Shown piece after piece: positions 25,150-38,745 of a stretch of DNA of 64,000 bases. Within the stretch, counting starts at the first letter, position 1. Each line of letters begins with the position of its first letter. The stretch is from Calliopsis andreniformis. Lineage: Eukaryota; Arthropoda; Insecta; Hymenoptera; Andrenidae. The stretch lies in the NCBI RefSeq assembly GCF_051401765.1, contig NW_027480507.1, forward strand, positions 1,860,001-1,924,000. Direction: 5' to 3'. The translations under genes were made by a program, and so were the position numbers. The notes below the pieces were generated by a model. The model made no database searches. It was not told the origin of the DNA and worked only from the letters and a program-made list of their open reading frames with translations.

Positions 25150-26294
25150 TCAATCCTCAATCCTCAATCCTCAATACTCAATCTTCAATCCTCAATGCTC
25201 AGTCCTCAAACCACGATTCTGGATCCTCAATCCTGAATCCTCAATCTTCAATCCTCAATCCCCAATCCTCAATCTTCAATCCTCAATCCTCAATCCTCAA
25301 TCCTTAATCCTCAATCCTCAATTCTCAATCCTGAATCCTCAATCCTCATACTTCAAACATCAATGCTCAACCCTCAGTCCTCGTCCTCAATCCACAACCC
25401 TCAATCCTCAATCCTCAATCTTCAATCATCAATATTCAATCTTCAATCCTCAATCCTCAGTCCTCAATCCTCATTCTTCAATCCTCAATCCTCAATCCTC
25501 AATTCTCAATCCTCAATCCTCAATTTACAATCCTCATTCTTCAATCCTCAATACCCAATACTCAATCTTCAATCCTCAATCCTCAATCCTCAATCCTCAA
25601 CTCTCAATCCTCAATCCTCAGTCCTCAGACCTCAAACCTCAATCCTCAAACCTCAATCCTCAACCGTCAGCCCTCATCGCCAATCCTCCATCTTCAATCC
25701 TCAATCCTCAACCTTCAATGCTCAATACTCAATCTTCAGTCCTCAATCCTCAATTCTCAATCCTCAATCCTCAATCCTCAATCCTCAATCCTCAATCTTC
25801 AATCCTCAGTCCTTAATCGTCAGTCTGCAATCCTCAATACTCAATCTTCAATCCTCAATCCTCAATCCTCAATCCTCAATCCTCATTCTTCAATCCTCAA
25901 TCCTCAATTCTAAATCCTCAATCCTCAGTCCTCAGTCCTCAAACCTCAACCCTCAACCCTCAGACCTCATCGTCAATCCTCAATTTTCAATCCTCAATCC
26001 TCAATCTTCAATACTCAATACTCAATCTTCAATCCTCAATCCTCAATCCTCAATCCTCATTCTTCAATCCTCAATACCGAATCCTCAATCTTCAATCCTC
26101 AATCCTCAAACCTCAATCCTCAATACTCAATCTTCAATCCTCAATCCTCAATCCTCAGTATTCAATCATCAATATTCAATCTTCAATCCTCAATCCTCAG
26201 TCCTCAATCCTCATTCTTCAATCCTCAATACCCAATCCCCAATCTTCAATCCTCAATCCTCAATCCTCAATTCTCAATCCTCAATCCTCAATTT

Positions 26295-26302
26295 TTCAAT
26301 CC
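26295..26302 (+). repeat. Private 8-base unit TTCAATCC
   Basis: The only clear +1 unit I found. It follows TCAATTT; the usual following unit is ACAATCC. Counting it as +1 is needed to make the phase between islands 15 and 16 balance. Confidence 0.8.
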
Positions 26303-26379
26303 TCATTCTTCAATCCTCAATACCCAATACTCAATCTTCAATCCTCAATCCTCAATCCTCAATCCTCAATTCTCAATCC

Positions 26380-27230
26380 TCAATACCGAATCCTCAATCT
26401 TCAATCCTCAGTCCTCAATCCTCAATTCTCAATACTCAATCTTCAATCCTCAATCCCCAATCCTCAGTCTTCAATCCTCAATCCTCAATCCTCAATACTC
26501 AATCCTCAATCCTCAATCTTCAATCCTCAATACTCAATCTTCGAACCTCAATCCGCAATCCTCAATCCTCAATCCTCAATCCTCAATCTTCAATCCACAA
26601 TACTCAATCTGCAATCCTCAATCCTCAATCCTCAATCCTCAATCCTCATCCTTCAATCCTCAATACCGAATCCTCAATCTTCAATCCTCAATCCTCAATC
26701 CTCAATCCTCATCCCTCAATCCTCAATGTTCGGTCCTCAATACCCAATCGTCAATCTTCAATCCTCAATCCTCAACCCTCAATCCTCAATCCTCAATCCT
26801 CAGTCCTCAAACCTCAATCCTGAATCCTCAATCCTGAATCCTCAACCTTCAGCCCTGAGTCCTCAACGAGCAGTTGTCAATCCTCAATCCTCAATAGAAT
26901 ATCCTCAATTCAAAGTTTTCAATACTCAATACTCAATCTGCAATCTTCAAACCTCTATCCACAAACATCAATTCTCATCACTCTACCCTCAACACTCAGT
27001 CCTCAATGTTCAATACTCAATCCTCAATCCTCAGTCCTCAATCGTCAATCTTCAATACTCAATACTCAATCTTCAATCCTCAATCCTCAATCCTCAATCC
27101 TCAATCCTCATTCTTCAATCCTCAATACTCAATCCTCAATGTTCAATCCTCAATCCTCAATCCTCAGTTCTCAACCCTCAATCCTCAATCCTCAATCCTC
27201 AGTCGTCAATCTTCAATCCTCAATACTCAA
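26380..27230 (+). repeat. Duplicated block (partner about 28184-29030)
   Basis: Offset 1797 to 1804 (one heptamer apart): ACCGAA at 26385 and 28189, TCAATGTTCGG near 26722 and 28519, TAGAATAT at 26895 and 28692. Both islands share the rare CAACGAGCAG. Confidence 0.85.
26821..27016 (+). repeat. Island 16
   Basis: CAACGAGCAG (shared only with island 17), TTCAAAG, and a private CACTCTACCC. Confidence 0.92.
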
Positions 27231-28617
27231 TCTGCAATCCTCAATCCTCAATCCTCAATCCTCAATCCTCATACTTCAATCCTCAATACACAATCTTAAA
27301 TCCTCAATCCTCAACCCTCATTCCTCAATCCTCAATGTTCAATCCTCAATACCCAATCCTCAATCTTCAATCCTCAATCCTCAATCCTCAATCCTCAATC
27401 CTCAATCCTCAATCCTCAATCTTCAATTCTCAATCGTCAATCCTCAAACCTCAATCCTCAATACTCAATCTTCAATCCTCAATCCTCAATCCTCAGTCTT
27501 CAATCATCAATATTCAATCTTCAATCCTCAATCCTCAGTCCTCAATACTCATTCTTCAATCCTCAATACCCAATCCCCAATCTTCAATCCTCAATCCTCA
27601 ATCCTCAATTCTCAATCCTCAATCCTCAATTTACAATCCTCATTCTTCAATCCTCAATACCCAATACTCAATCTTCAATCCTCAATCCTCAATCCTCAAT
27701 CCTCAATTCTCAATCCTCAATCCTCAGTCCTCAGTCCTCAAACCTCAATCCTCAAACCTCAATCCTCAACCGTCAGCCCTCATCGCCAATCCTCGATCTT
27801 CAATCCTCAATCCTCAACCTTCAATGCTCAATACTCAATCTTCAGTCCTCAATCCTCAATTCTAAATCCTCAATCCTCAATCCTCAATCCTCAATCCTCA
27901 ATCCTCAATCTTCAATCCTCAGTCCTCAATCGTCAGTCTTCAATCCTCAATACCCAATCTTCAATCCTCAATCCTCAATCCTCAATCCTCAATCCTCATT
28001 CTTCAATCCTCAATCCTCAATTCTAAATCCTCAATCCTCAGTCCTCAGTCCTCAAACCTCAACCCTCAACCCTCAGACCTCATCGTCAATCCTCAATTTT
28101 CAATCCTCAATCCTCAATCTTCAATACTCAATACTCAATCTTCAATCCTCAATCCTCAATCCTCAATCCTCATTCTTCAATCCTCAATACCGAATCCTCA
28201 ATCTTCAATCCTCAATCCTCAATCCTCAATTCTCAATACTCAATCTTCAATCCTCAATCCCCAATCCTCAATCTTCAATCCTCAATCCTCAATCCTCAAT
28301 ACTCAATCCTCAATCCTCAATCTTCAATCCTCAATACTCAATCTTCGAACCTCAATCCGCAATCCTCAATCCTCAATCCTCAATCCTCAATCTTCAATCC
28401 ACAATACTCAATCTGCAATCCTCAATCCTCAATCCTCAATCCTCAATCCTCATCCTTCAATCCTCAATACCGAATCCTCAATCTTCAATCCTCAATCCTC
28501 AATCCTCATCCCTCAATCCTCAATGTTCGGTCCTCAATACCCAATCGTCAATCTTCAATCCGCAATCCTCAATCCTCAATCCTCAATCCTCAATCCTCAG
28601 TCCTCAAACCTCAATCC

Positions 28618-28813
28618 TGAATCCTCAATCCTGAATCCTCAACCTTCAGCCCTGAGTCCTCAACGAGCAGTTGTCAATCCTCAATCCTCAATAGAATATC
28701 CTCAATTCAAAGTTTTCAATACTCAATACTCAATCTGCAATCTTCAAACCTCTATCCACAAACATCAATTCTCATCACTCAACCCTCAACACTCAGTCCT
28801 CAATGTTCAATAC
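28618..28813 (+). repeat. Island 17
   Basis: CAACGAGCAG and TTCAAAG. It is the duplicate partner of island 16. Confidence 0.92.
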
Positions 28814-29665
28814 TCAATCCTCAATCCTCAGTCCTCAATCGTCAATCTTCAATCCTCAATACTCAATCTTCAATCCTCAATCCTCAATCCTCAATCCTCA
28901 GTCCTCATTCTTCAATCCTCAATACTCAATCCTCAATGTTCAATCCTCGATCCTCAATCCTCAGTTCTCAACCCTCAATCCTCAATCCTCAATCCTCAAT
29001 CGTCAATCTTCAATCCTCAATACTCAGTCTGCAATCCTCAATCCTCAATCCTCAATCCTCAATCCTCATTCTTCAATCCTCAATACACAATCTTCAATCC
29101 TCAATCCTCAATCCTCAATCCTCAATCCTCAATCGTCAATCCTCAGTCCTCAGTCCTCAAACCTCAACCCACAACCCTCAGCCCTCATCGTCAATCCTCA
29201 ATCCTCAATCCTCAATCCTCAATCTTCAATCCTCAATACCCAATCCTCAATCTTCAATCCTCAATCCTGAATCCTCAATCCTCAATCCTCAATCCTCAGT
29301 CCTCAAACCTCAATCCTGAATCCTCAATCCTCAATCCTCATTCCTCAATCCTAAATGTTCAATCCTCAATACCCAATCCTCAATCTTCAATCCTCAATCC
29401 TCAATCCTCAATCCTCAATCCTCAATGTTCAATCCTCAATACCCAATCCTCAATCTTCAATCCTCAATCCTCAATCTTCAATACACAATCTTCAATCCTC
29501 AATCCTCAATCCTCAATCCTCAATTCTCAATCCTTAATACTCAGTCCTCAGACCTCAAACCTCAACCCTCAACCATCAGACCTCATCGTCAATCCTCAAT
29601 CTTCAATCCTCAATCCTGAATCTTCAATACTCAATACTCAACCTTCAATCCTCAATCAACAATTC

Positions 29666-29742
29666 TCAATCCTCAATCCTCAATCCTCAATCCTCAATCC
29701 TCAATCCTCAATCCTCAATCCTCAATCCTCAATCCTCAATCC
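29666..29742 (+). repeat. Run of 11 exact TCAATCC units
   Basis: Same flanks (ACAATTC before, TCAATCT after) as the run at 19951. Confidence 0.8.
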
Positions 29743-30069
29743 TCAATCTTCAATCCTCAACACTCAATCTTCAATCCTCAATCCTCAATACTCAATCCTC
29801 ATCGTCAATCCTCAATCTTCAATCCTCAATCCTCAATCTTCAATGCTCAATCCTCAATCCTCAATTCTCAATCCTCAATCCTCAATTTACAATCCTCATT
29901 CTTCAATCCTCAATACCCAATACTCAATCTTCAATCCTCAATCCTCAATCCTCAATCCTCAATTCTCAATCCTCAATCCTCAGTCCTCAGTCCTCAAACA
30001 TCAATCCTTAACCCTCAGCCCTAATCGCCAATCCTCGATCCTCAATCCTCAATCCTCAATCCTCAATCC

Positions 30070-30265
30070 TGAATCCTCAATCCTGAATCCTCAACCTTCA
30101 GCCCTGAGTCCTCAACGATCAGTTGTCAATACTCAATCCTCAATAGAATATCGTCAATTCACAGTTTTCAATACTCAATACTCAATCTGCAATCTTCAAA
30201 CCTCTATCCACAAACATCAATTCTCATCACTCAACCCTCAACACTCAGTCCTCAATGTTCAATAC
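30070..30265 (+). repeat. Island 18
   Basis: CAACGATC type with a private TCAATAC in slot 9 and ATATCGTCAATTC in the middle; TTCACAG right half. Confidence 0.92.
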
Positions 30266-30377
30266 TCAATCCTCAATCCTCAATACTCAATCCTCGATCC
30301 TCAATCCTCAATCATCAATCGTCAATCTTCAATCCTCAATACTCAATCTTCAATCCTCAATCCTCAATCCTCAATCC

Positions 30378-30383
30378 CAATCC
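30378..30383 (+). repeat. Private 6-base unit CAATCC
   Basis: One T is missing between two plain units (TCAATCC followed by CAATCC). It is a rare non-slip-word indel and is needed for the phase count between islands 18 and 19. Confidence 0.8.
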
Positions 30384-32004
30384 TCATTCTTCAATCTTCA
30401 ATACAAAATCTTCAATCCTCAATCCTCAATCCTCAATCCTCAATCCTCAATCCTCAATCCTCAATCCTCAATCTTCAATCCTCAACACTCAATCTGCAAT
30501 CCTCAATCCTCAATACTCAATACTCAATCCTCAATCCTCAAGCGTCAGTCTTCAATCCTCAATACTCAATCTTCAATCCTCAATCCTCAATCCTCAATCC
30601 TCAATTCTCAATCCTCAATCCTCAGTCCTCAGTCCTCAAACCTCAATCCTCAACCCTCAGCCCTCATCGTCAATCCTCGATCTTCAATCCTCAATCCTCA
30701 ATCTTCAATGCTCAATACTCAATCTTCAATCCTCAATCCTCAATTCTCAATCGTCAATCCTCAATCCTCAATCCTCAATCTTCAATCCTCAATCCTCAAT
30801 CGTCAGTCTTCAATCCTCAATACTCAATCTTCAATCATCAATCCTCAATCCTCAATCCTCAATCCTCATTCTTCAATCCTCAACCCTCAATCCTCAATCC
30901 TCAATCCTCAATCCTCAATCCTCAATCTTCAATCCTCAACACTCAATCTTCAATCCTCAATCCTCAATACTCAATACTCAATCCTCAATCCTCAATCGTC
31001 AGTCTTCAATCCTCAATACTCAATCTTCATTCCTCAATCCTAAATCCTCAATTCTCAATCCTCAATCCTCAGTCCTCAGTCCTCAGTCCTCAAACCTCAA
31101 CCCTCAACCCTCAGCCCTCATCGTCAATCCTCAATCTTCAATCCTCAATCCTCAATCTTCAATACTCAATACTCAATCTTCAATCCTCAATCAACAATTC
31201 TCAATCCTCAATACTCAATCCTCAATCCTCAATCCTCAATCCTCAATCCTCAATCCTCAATCCTCAATCCTCAATCCTCAATCCTCAATCTTCAATCCTC
31301 AATACTCAATCTTCAATCCTCAGTCCTCAATACTCAATCCTCAATCCTCAATCCTCAATCGTCAGTCTTCAATTCTCAATACTTAATCTTCAATCCTCAA
31401 TCCTCAATCCTCAATCCTCAATCCTCATTCTTCATTCCTCGATACCCAATCCTCAATCTTCAATCCTCAATCCTCAATCCTCAATCCTCAATTCTCAATC
31501 CTCAATCTTCAGTCCTCAGTCCTCAAACCTCAATCATCAACCCACAGCCCTCGTCCTCAATCCTCAATCCTCAATCCTCAATCCTCAATCCTCTATCATC
31601 AATCTTCAATCCTCAATACTCAATCTTCAATCCTCAATCCTCAATTCTCAATCCTCAATCCTCAATCCTCAATCCTCAATCCTCAATCCTCAATCCTCAA
31701 TCGTCAGTCTACAATCCTCAATACTCAATCTTCAATCCTCAATCCTCAATCCCCAATCCTCAATCTTCAATCCTCAATCCTCAATACTCAATCCTCAATC
31801 CTCAATCTTCAATCCTCAATACTCAATCTTCGAACCTCAATACTCAATCTTCAATCCTCAATCCTCAATCCTCAATCCTCAATCCTCAATCCTCAATCCT
31901 CAGTTCTCAGTCCTCAAACCTCAACCCTCAACCCTCAGCCCTCATCGTCAATCCTCAATCTTTAATCCTCAATCCTCAATCTTCAATGCTCAATACTCAA
32001 TCTT

Positions 32005-34255
32005 CAATCCTCAATCCACAATTGTCAATCCTCAATCCTCAATCCTCAATCCTCAATCCTCAATCCTCAATCCTCAATCCGCAATCCTCAATCCTCAATC
32101 TTCGATCCTCAATACTCAATCTTCAATCCTCAATCCTCAATACTCAATCCTCAATCCTCAATCCTCAATCGTCAGTCTTCAATCCTCAATACTCAATCTT
32201 CAATCCTCAATCCTCAATCCTCAATCCTCAATCCTCATTCTTCAATCCTCGATACCCAATCCTCAATCTTCAATTCTCAATCCTCAATCCTCAGTTCTCA
32301 ATCCTCAATCCTCAGTCCTCAGTCCTCAAACCTCAATCATCAACCCTCTGTCCTCATTCTCAATCCTCAATCCTCAATCCTCAATCCTCAATCCTCAATC
32401 CTCAAACATCAATCTTCAATCCTCAATACTCAATCTTCAATCCTCAATCCTCAATCCTCGATCCTCAATCCTCAGTCCTCAGTCCTCAATCCTCAATCCT
32501 CAATCTTCAATCATCCATACTCAATCTGCAATCCTCAATCCCCAATCCTCAATCCTCAATCCTCAATCTTCGATCCTCAATACTCAATCTTCAATACTCA
32601 ATCCTCAATCCTCAATCCTCAATCCTCAATCCTCAATCCTCAATCTTCAATCCTCAATACTCAATCTGCAATCCTCAATCCTCAATCCTCAATCGTCAGT
32701 CTACAATCCTCAATACTCAATCTTCAATCCTCAATCCTCAATCCCCAATCCTAAATCTTCAATCCTCAATCCTCAATCCTCATTCCTCAATCCTCAATGT
32801 TCAATCCTCAATACCCAATCCTCAATCTTCAATCTTCAATCCTGAATCCTCAATCCTCAATCCTCAAGCCTCAGTCCTCAAACCTCAAACGTCAACCCTC
32901 AGCCCTCATCGTCAATCCTCGATCTTCAATCCTCAATCCTCAATCTTCAATGCTCAATACTCAATCTTCAATCCACAATCCTCAACTCTCAATCCTCAAT
33001 CCTCAATCCTCAATCGTCAGTCTTCAATCCTCAATACTCGATCTTCAATCCTCAATCCTCAATCTTCAATGCTCAATACTCAATCTTCAATCCTCAATCC
33101 TCAATTCTCAATCGTCAATCCTCAATCCTCAATCCTCAATCTTCAATCCTCAATCCCCAATCGTCAGTCTTCAATCCTCAATTCTCAATCTTCAATCATC
33201 AACCCTCAACCCTCAAACCTCATCGTCAATCCTCAATCTTCAATCCTCAATCCTCAATCTTCAATGCTCAATACTCAATCCTCAATCCTCAATCCTCAAT
33301 CCTCAGTCCCCAATCTTCAATCCTCAATACTCAATCTTCAATCCTCAATCCTCAATTCTCAATCCTCAATCCTCAATCCTCAATCGTCAGTCTTCAATCC
33401 TCAATACTCAATCTTCAATCCTCAATCAACAATTCTCAATCCTCAATCCTCAATTGTCAATCCTCAATCCTCAATCCTCAATCCTCAATCCACAATTCTC
33501 AATCCTCAATCCTCAATCCTCAATCCTCAATCCTCAATCCTCAATCCTCAGTCCTCAAACCTCAATCCTGAATCCTCAGTCCTGAATCCTCAACCTTCAG
33601 CACTGAGCCCTCAACGATCAGTTGTCAATCCTCAATCCTCAATAGAATATCCTCAATTCACAGTTTTCAATACTCAATACTCAATCTGCAATCTTCAAAC
33701 CTCTATCCACAAACATCAATTCTCATCACTCAACAGTCAACACTCAGTCCTCAATGTTCAATACTCAATCCTCAATCCTCAATCCTCAATCGTCAATCTT
33801 CAATCCTCAATAATCAATCTTCAATCCTCAATCCTCAATCCTCAATCCTCAATCCTCATTCTTCAATCCTCAATACTCAATCCTCAATGTTCAATCCTCA
33901 ATCCTCAATCCTCAATTCTCAATCCTCAATCCTCAATCCTCAATCGTCAATCTTCAATCCTCAATACTCAATCTTCAATCCTCAATCCTCAATCCTCAAT
34001 CCTCAATCCTGATTCTTCAATCCTCAATACACAATCTTCAATCATCAATCCTCAATCCTCAATCCTCAATTCTCAATCCTCAATCCTCATACCTCAGTCC
34101 TCAAACCTCAACCCTCAACCCTCAGCCCTCATCGTCAATCCTCAATCTTCAATCCTCAATCCTCAATCTTCAATGCTCAATCCTCAATCCTCAATTCTCA
34201 ATCCTCAATCCTCAATTTACAATCCTCATTCTTCAATCCTCAATACCCAATACTC
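32005..34255 (+). repeat. Duplicated block, left copy (partner about 35633-37890)
   Basis: A 2.25 kb pair. Offset is 3628 at CCGCAATCC (32079 and 35707) and 3635 from GATACCC (32251 and 35886) through the island (33643 and 37278), so one heptamer was gained in the right copy. Few single-base differences were seen. Confidence 0.9.
33569..33764 (+). repeat. Island 19
   Basis: CAGCACTGAGCCC left half, second slot TCAGTCC, TTCACAG, and CAACAGTCAACAC near the end, a set shared with islands 21 and 35 and mostly with 24. Confidence 0.92.
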
Positions 34256-34337
34256 AATCCTCAATCCTCAATCCTCAATCCTCAATCCTCAATCCTCAAT
34301 CCTCAATCCTCAATCCTCAATCCTCAATCCTCAATCC
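34254..34337 (+). repeat. Run of 12 exact TCAATCC units
   Basis: Twelve exact units (84 bases), among the longest pure runs counted. It begins at the right edge of the 2.25 kb duplicated block. Confidence 0.8.
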
Positions 34338-35162
34338 TCAATCTTCAATCCTCAATACTCAATCTTCAATCCTCAGTCCTCAATACTCAATCCTCAATCC
34401 TCAATCCTCAATCGTCAGTCTTCAATTCTCAATACTCAATCTTCAATCCTCAATCCTCAATCCTCAATCCTCAATCCTCATTCTTCATTCCTCGATACCC
34501 AATCCTCAATCTTCAATCCTCAATCCTCAATCCTCAATCCTCAATTCTCAATCCTCAATCTTCAGTCCTCAGTCCTCAAACCTCAATCATCAACCCACAG
34601 CCCTCGTCCTCAATCCTCAATCCTCAATCCTCAATCCTCAATCCTCTATCATCAATCTTCAATCCTCAATACTCAATCTTCAATCCTCAATCCTCAATTC
34701 TCAATCCTCAATCCTCAATCCTCAATCCTCAATCCTCAATCCTCAATCCTCAATCGTCAGTCTACAATCCTCAATACTCAATCTTCAATCCTCAATCCTC
34801 AATCCCCAATCCTCAATCTTCAATCCTCAATCCTCAATACTCAATCCTCAATCCTCAATCTTCAATCCTCAATACTCAATCTTCGAACCTCAATCCGCAA
34901 TCCTCAATCCTCAATCCTCAATCCTCAATCTTCAATCCACAATACTCAGTCTGCAATCCTCAATCCTCAATCCTCAATCCTCAATCCTCATCCTTCAATC
35001 CTCAATACCGAATCCTCAATCTTCAATCCTCAATCCTCAATCCTCAATCCTCATCCCTCAATCCTCAATGTTCAGTCCTCAATACCCAATCGTCAATCTT
35101 CAATCCTCAATCCTCAATCCTCAATCCTCAATCCTCAATCCTCAGTCCTCAAACCTCAATCC

Positions 35163-35358
35163 TGAATCCTCAATCCTGAATCCTCAACCTTCAGCCCTGA
35201 GTCCTCAACGAACAGTTGTCAATCCTCAATCCTCAATAGAATATCCTCAATTCAAAGTTTTCAATACTCATTACTCAATCTGCAATCTTCAAACCTCTAT
35301 CCACAAACATCAATTCTCATCACTCAACCCTCAACACTCAGTCCTCAATGTTGAACCC
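35163..35358 (+). repeat. Island 20
   Basis: CAACGAACAG (shared with island 27), TTCAAAG, private ACTCATTACTC, and a changed end (TCAATGT TGAACCC). Confidence 0.92.
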
Positions 35359-35632
35359 TCAATCCTCAATCCTCAATCCTCAATCGTCAATCTTCAATAC
35401 TCAATACTCAATCTGCAATCCTCAATCCTCAATCCTCAATCCTCAATCCTCAATACTCAATCCTCAATGTTCAATCCTCAATCCTCAATCCTCAATTCTC
35501 AATCCTCAATCCTCAATCCTCAATCGTCAATCTTCAATCCTCAATACTCAATCTTCAATCCTCAATCCTCAATCCTCAATCCTCAATCCTGATTCTTCAA
35601 TCCTCAATACACAATCTTCAATCATCAATCCT

Positions 35633-37890
35633 CAATCCTCAATCCACAATTCTCAATCCTCAATCCTCAATCCTCAATCCTCAATCCTCAATCCTCAATC
35701 CTCAATCCGCAATCCTCAATCCTCAATCTTCGATCCTCAATACTCAATCTTCAATCCTCAATCCTCAATACTCAATCCTCAATCCTCAATCCTCAATCGT
35801 CAGTCTTCAATCCTCAATACTCAATCTTCAATCCTCAATCCTCAATCCTCAATCCTCAATCCTCAATCCTCATTCTTCAATCCTCGATACCCAAACCTCA
35901 ATCTTCAATTCTCAATCCTCAATCCTCAGTTCTCAATCCTCAATCCTCAGTCCTCAGTCCTCAAACCTCAATCATCAACCCTCTGCCCTCATTCTCAATC
36001 CTCAATCCTCAATCCTCAATCCTCAATCCTCAATCCTCAAACATCAATCTTCAATCCTCAATACTCAATCTTCAATCCTCAATCCTCAATCCTCGATCCT
36101 CAATCCTCAGTCCTCAGTCCTCAATCCTCAATCCTCAATCTTCAATCATCAATACTCAATCTGCAATCCTCAATCCCCAATCCTCAATCCTCAATCCTCA
36201 ATCTTCGATCCTCAATACTCAATCTTCAATACTCAATCCTCAATCCTCAATCCTCAATCCTCAATCCTCAATCCTCAATCTTCAATCCTCAATACTCAAT
36301 CTGCAATCCTCAATCCTCAATCCTCAATCGTCAGTCTACAATCCTCAATACTCAATCTTCAATCCTCAATCCTCAATCCCCAATCCTAAATCTTCAATCC
36401 TCAATCCTCAATCCTCATTCCTCAATCCTCAATGTTCAATCCTCAATACCCAATCCTCAATCTTCAATCCTCAATCCTGAATCCTCAATCCTCAATCCTC
36501 AATCCCCAGTCCTCAAACCTCAAACGTCAACCCTCAGCCCTCATCGTCAATCCTCGATCTTCAATCCTCAATCCTCAATCTTCAATGCTCAATACTCAAT
36601 CTTCAATCCACAATCCTCAATTCTCAATCCTCAATCCTCAATCCTCAATCGTCAGTCTTCAATCCTCAATACTCGATCTTCAATCCTCAATCCTCAATCT
36701 TCAATGCTCAATACTCAATCTTCAATCCTCAATCCTCAATTCTCAATCGTCAATCCTCAATCCTCAATCCTCAATCTTCAATCCTCAATCCCCAATCGTC
36801 AGTCTTCAATCCTCAATTCTCAATCTTCAATCATCAACCCTCAACCCTCAAACCTCATCGTCAATCCTCAATCTTCAATCCTCAATCCTCAATCTTCAAT
36901 GCTCAATACTCAATCCTCAATCCTCAATCCTCAATCCTCAGTCCCCAATCTTCAATCCTCAATACTCAATCTTCAATCCTCAATCCTCAATTCTCAATCC
37001 TCAATCCTCAATCCTCAATCGTCAGTCTTCAATCCTCAATACTCAATCTTCAATCCTCAATCAACAATTCTCAATCCTCAATCCTCAATCGTCAATCCTC
37101 AATCCTCAATCCTCAATCCTCAATCCACAATTCTCAATCCTCAATCCTCAATCCTCAATCCTCAATCCTCAATCCTCAATCCTCAGTCCTCAAACCTCAA
37201 TCCTGAATCCTCAGTCCTGAATCCTCAACCTTCAGCACTGAGCCCTCAACGATCAGTTGTCAATCCTCAATCCTCAATAGAATATCCTCAATTCACAGTT
37301 TTCAATACTCAATACTCAATCTGGAATCTTCAAACCTCTATCCACAAACATCAATTCTCATCACTCAACAGTCCACACTCAGTCCTCAATGTTCAATACT
37401 CAATCCTCAATCCTCAATCCTCAATCGTCAATCTTCAATCCTCAATAATCAATCTTCAATCCTCAATCCTCAATCCTCAATCCTCAATCCTCATTCTTCA
37501 ATCCTCAATACTCAATCCTCAATGTTCAATCCTCAATCCTCAATCCTCAATTCTCAATCCTCAATCCTCAATCCTCAATCGTCAATCTTCAATCCTCAAT
37601 ACTCAATCTTCAATCCTCAATCCTCAATCCTCAATCCTCAATCCTGATTCTTCAATCCTCAATACACAATCTTCAATCATCAATCCTCAATCCTCAATCC
37701 TCAATTCTCAATCCTCAATCCTCATACCTCAGTCCTCAAACCTCAACCCTCAACCCTCAGCCCTCATCGTCAATCCTCAATCTTCAATCCTCAATCCTCA
37801 ATCTTCAATGCTCAATCCTCAATCCTCAATTCTCAATCCTCAATCCTCAATTTACAATCCTCATTCTTCAATCCTCAATACCCAATACTC
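35633..37890 (+). repeat. Duplicated block, right copy (partner 32005-34255)
   Basis: Second copy of the 2.25 kb block. Its first 0.85 kb (to about 36480) is repeated once more at about 57120-57960, with constant offset 21480 (GATACCC at 35886 and 57366). Confidence 0.9.
37204..37399 (+). repeat. Island 21
   Basis: As island 19, with private changes CTGGAATCTT and CAACAGTCCACAC. Confidence 0.92.
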
Positions 37891-38549
37891 AATCTTCAAT
37901 CCTCAATCCTCAATCCTCAATCCTCAATTCTCAATCCTCAATCCTCAGTCCTCAGTCCTCAAACATCAATCCTTAACCCTCAGCCCTAATCGCCAATCCT
38001 CGATCCTCAATCCTCAATCCTCAATCCTCAATTCTCAATCCTCAATTCTCATACCTCAGTCCTCAAATCTCAACCCTCAACCCTCAGCCCTCATCGTCAA
38101 TCCTCAGTCTTCAATCCTCAATCCTCAGTCCTCAATCCTCAATCCTCAATCCTCAATCCTCAATCATCAATCCTCAATCTTCAATCCTCAATACTCAATT
38201 TTCAATCCTCAAACCTCAATCATCAACCCTCAGCCCTCATCCTCAATCCTCAATCCTCAATCCTCAATCCTCAATCCTCAATTCTCAATCCTCAATTCTC
38301 ATACCTCAGTCCTCAAATCTCAACCCTCAACCCTCAGCCCTCATCGTCAATCCTCAGTCTTCAATCCTCAATCCTCAATCTTCAATGCTCAATACTCAAT
38401 CTTCAATCCTCAATCCACAATTCTCAGTCCTCAATCCTCAATACTCAATCCTCAATCCTCAATCCTCAATCCTCAATCCTCAATCCTCAATCCTCAATCC
38501 TCAATCTTCAATCATCAATACTCAATCTTCAATCCTCAATCCTCAATCC

Positions 38550-38745
38550 TGAATCCTCAATCCTGAATCCTCAACCTTCAGCCCTGAGTCCTCAACGATC
38601 AGTTGTCAATCCTCAATCCTCAATAGAATATCCTCAATTCACAGTTTTCAATACTCAATACTCAATCTGCAATCTTCAAACCTCTATCCACAAACATCAA
38701 TTCTCATCACTCAACCCTCAACACTCAGTCCTCAATGTTCAATAC
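38550..38745 (+). repeat. Island 22
   Basis: Close to the common form: CTGAGTCC, CAACGATCAG, TTCACAG, TCAATGT TCAATAC end. No private change seen. Confidence 0.92.

Larger units (their letters stand above)
23889..25735 (+). repeat. Duplicated block, right copy (partner 7605-9450)
   Basis: Brings older-type islands 14 and 15 into the middle of the younger-type array, so it was inserted or exchanged from the left part. A private 6-base unit TCAACT at 24027-24032 shifts the offset from 16284 to 16283. Confidence 0.88.

Noticed and set aside
28523..32845. 1,440-codon open frame with a heptapeptide repeat, possibly a giant structural protein
   Set aside because: The other two + frames read the same peptide over the same bases, the frame is passively open, the start is a TCAATGT variant, the stop is a variant unit, and inherited one-base slips change the frame without consequence. 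No 21-base periodicity of variants was apparent.
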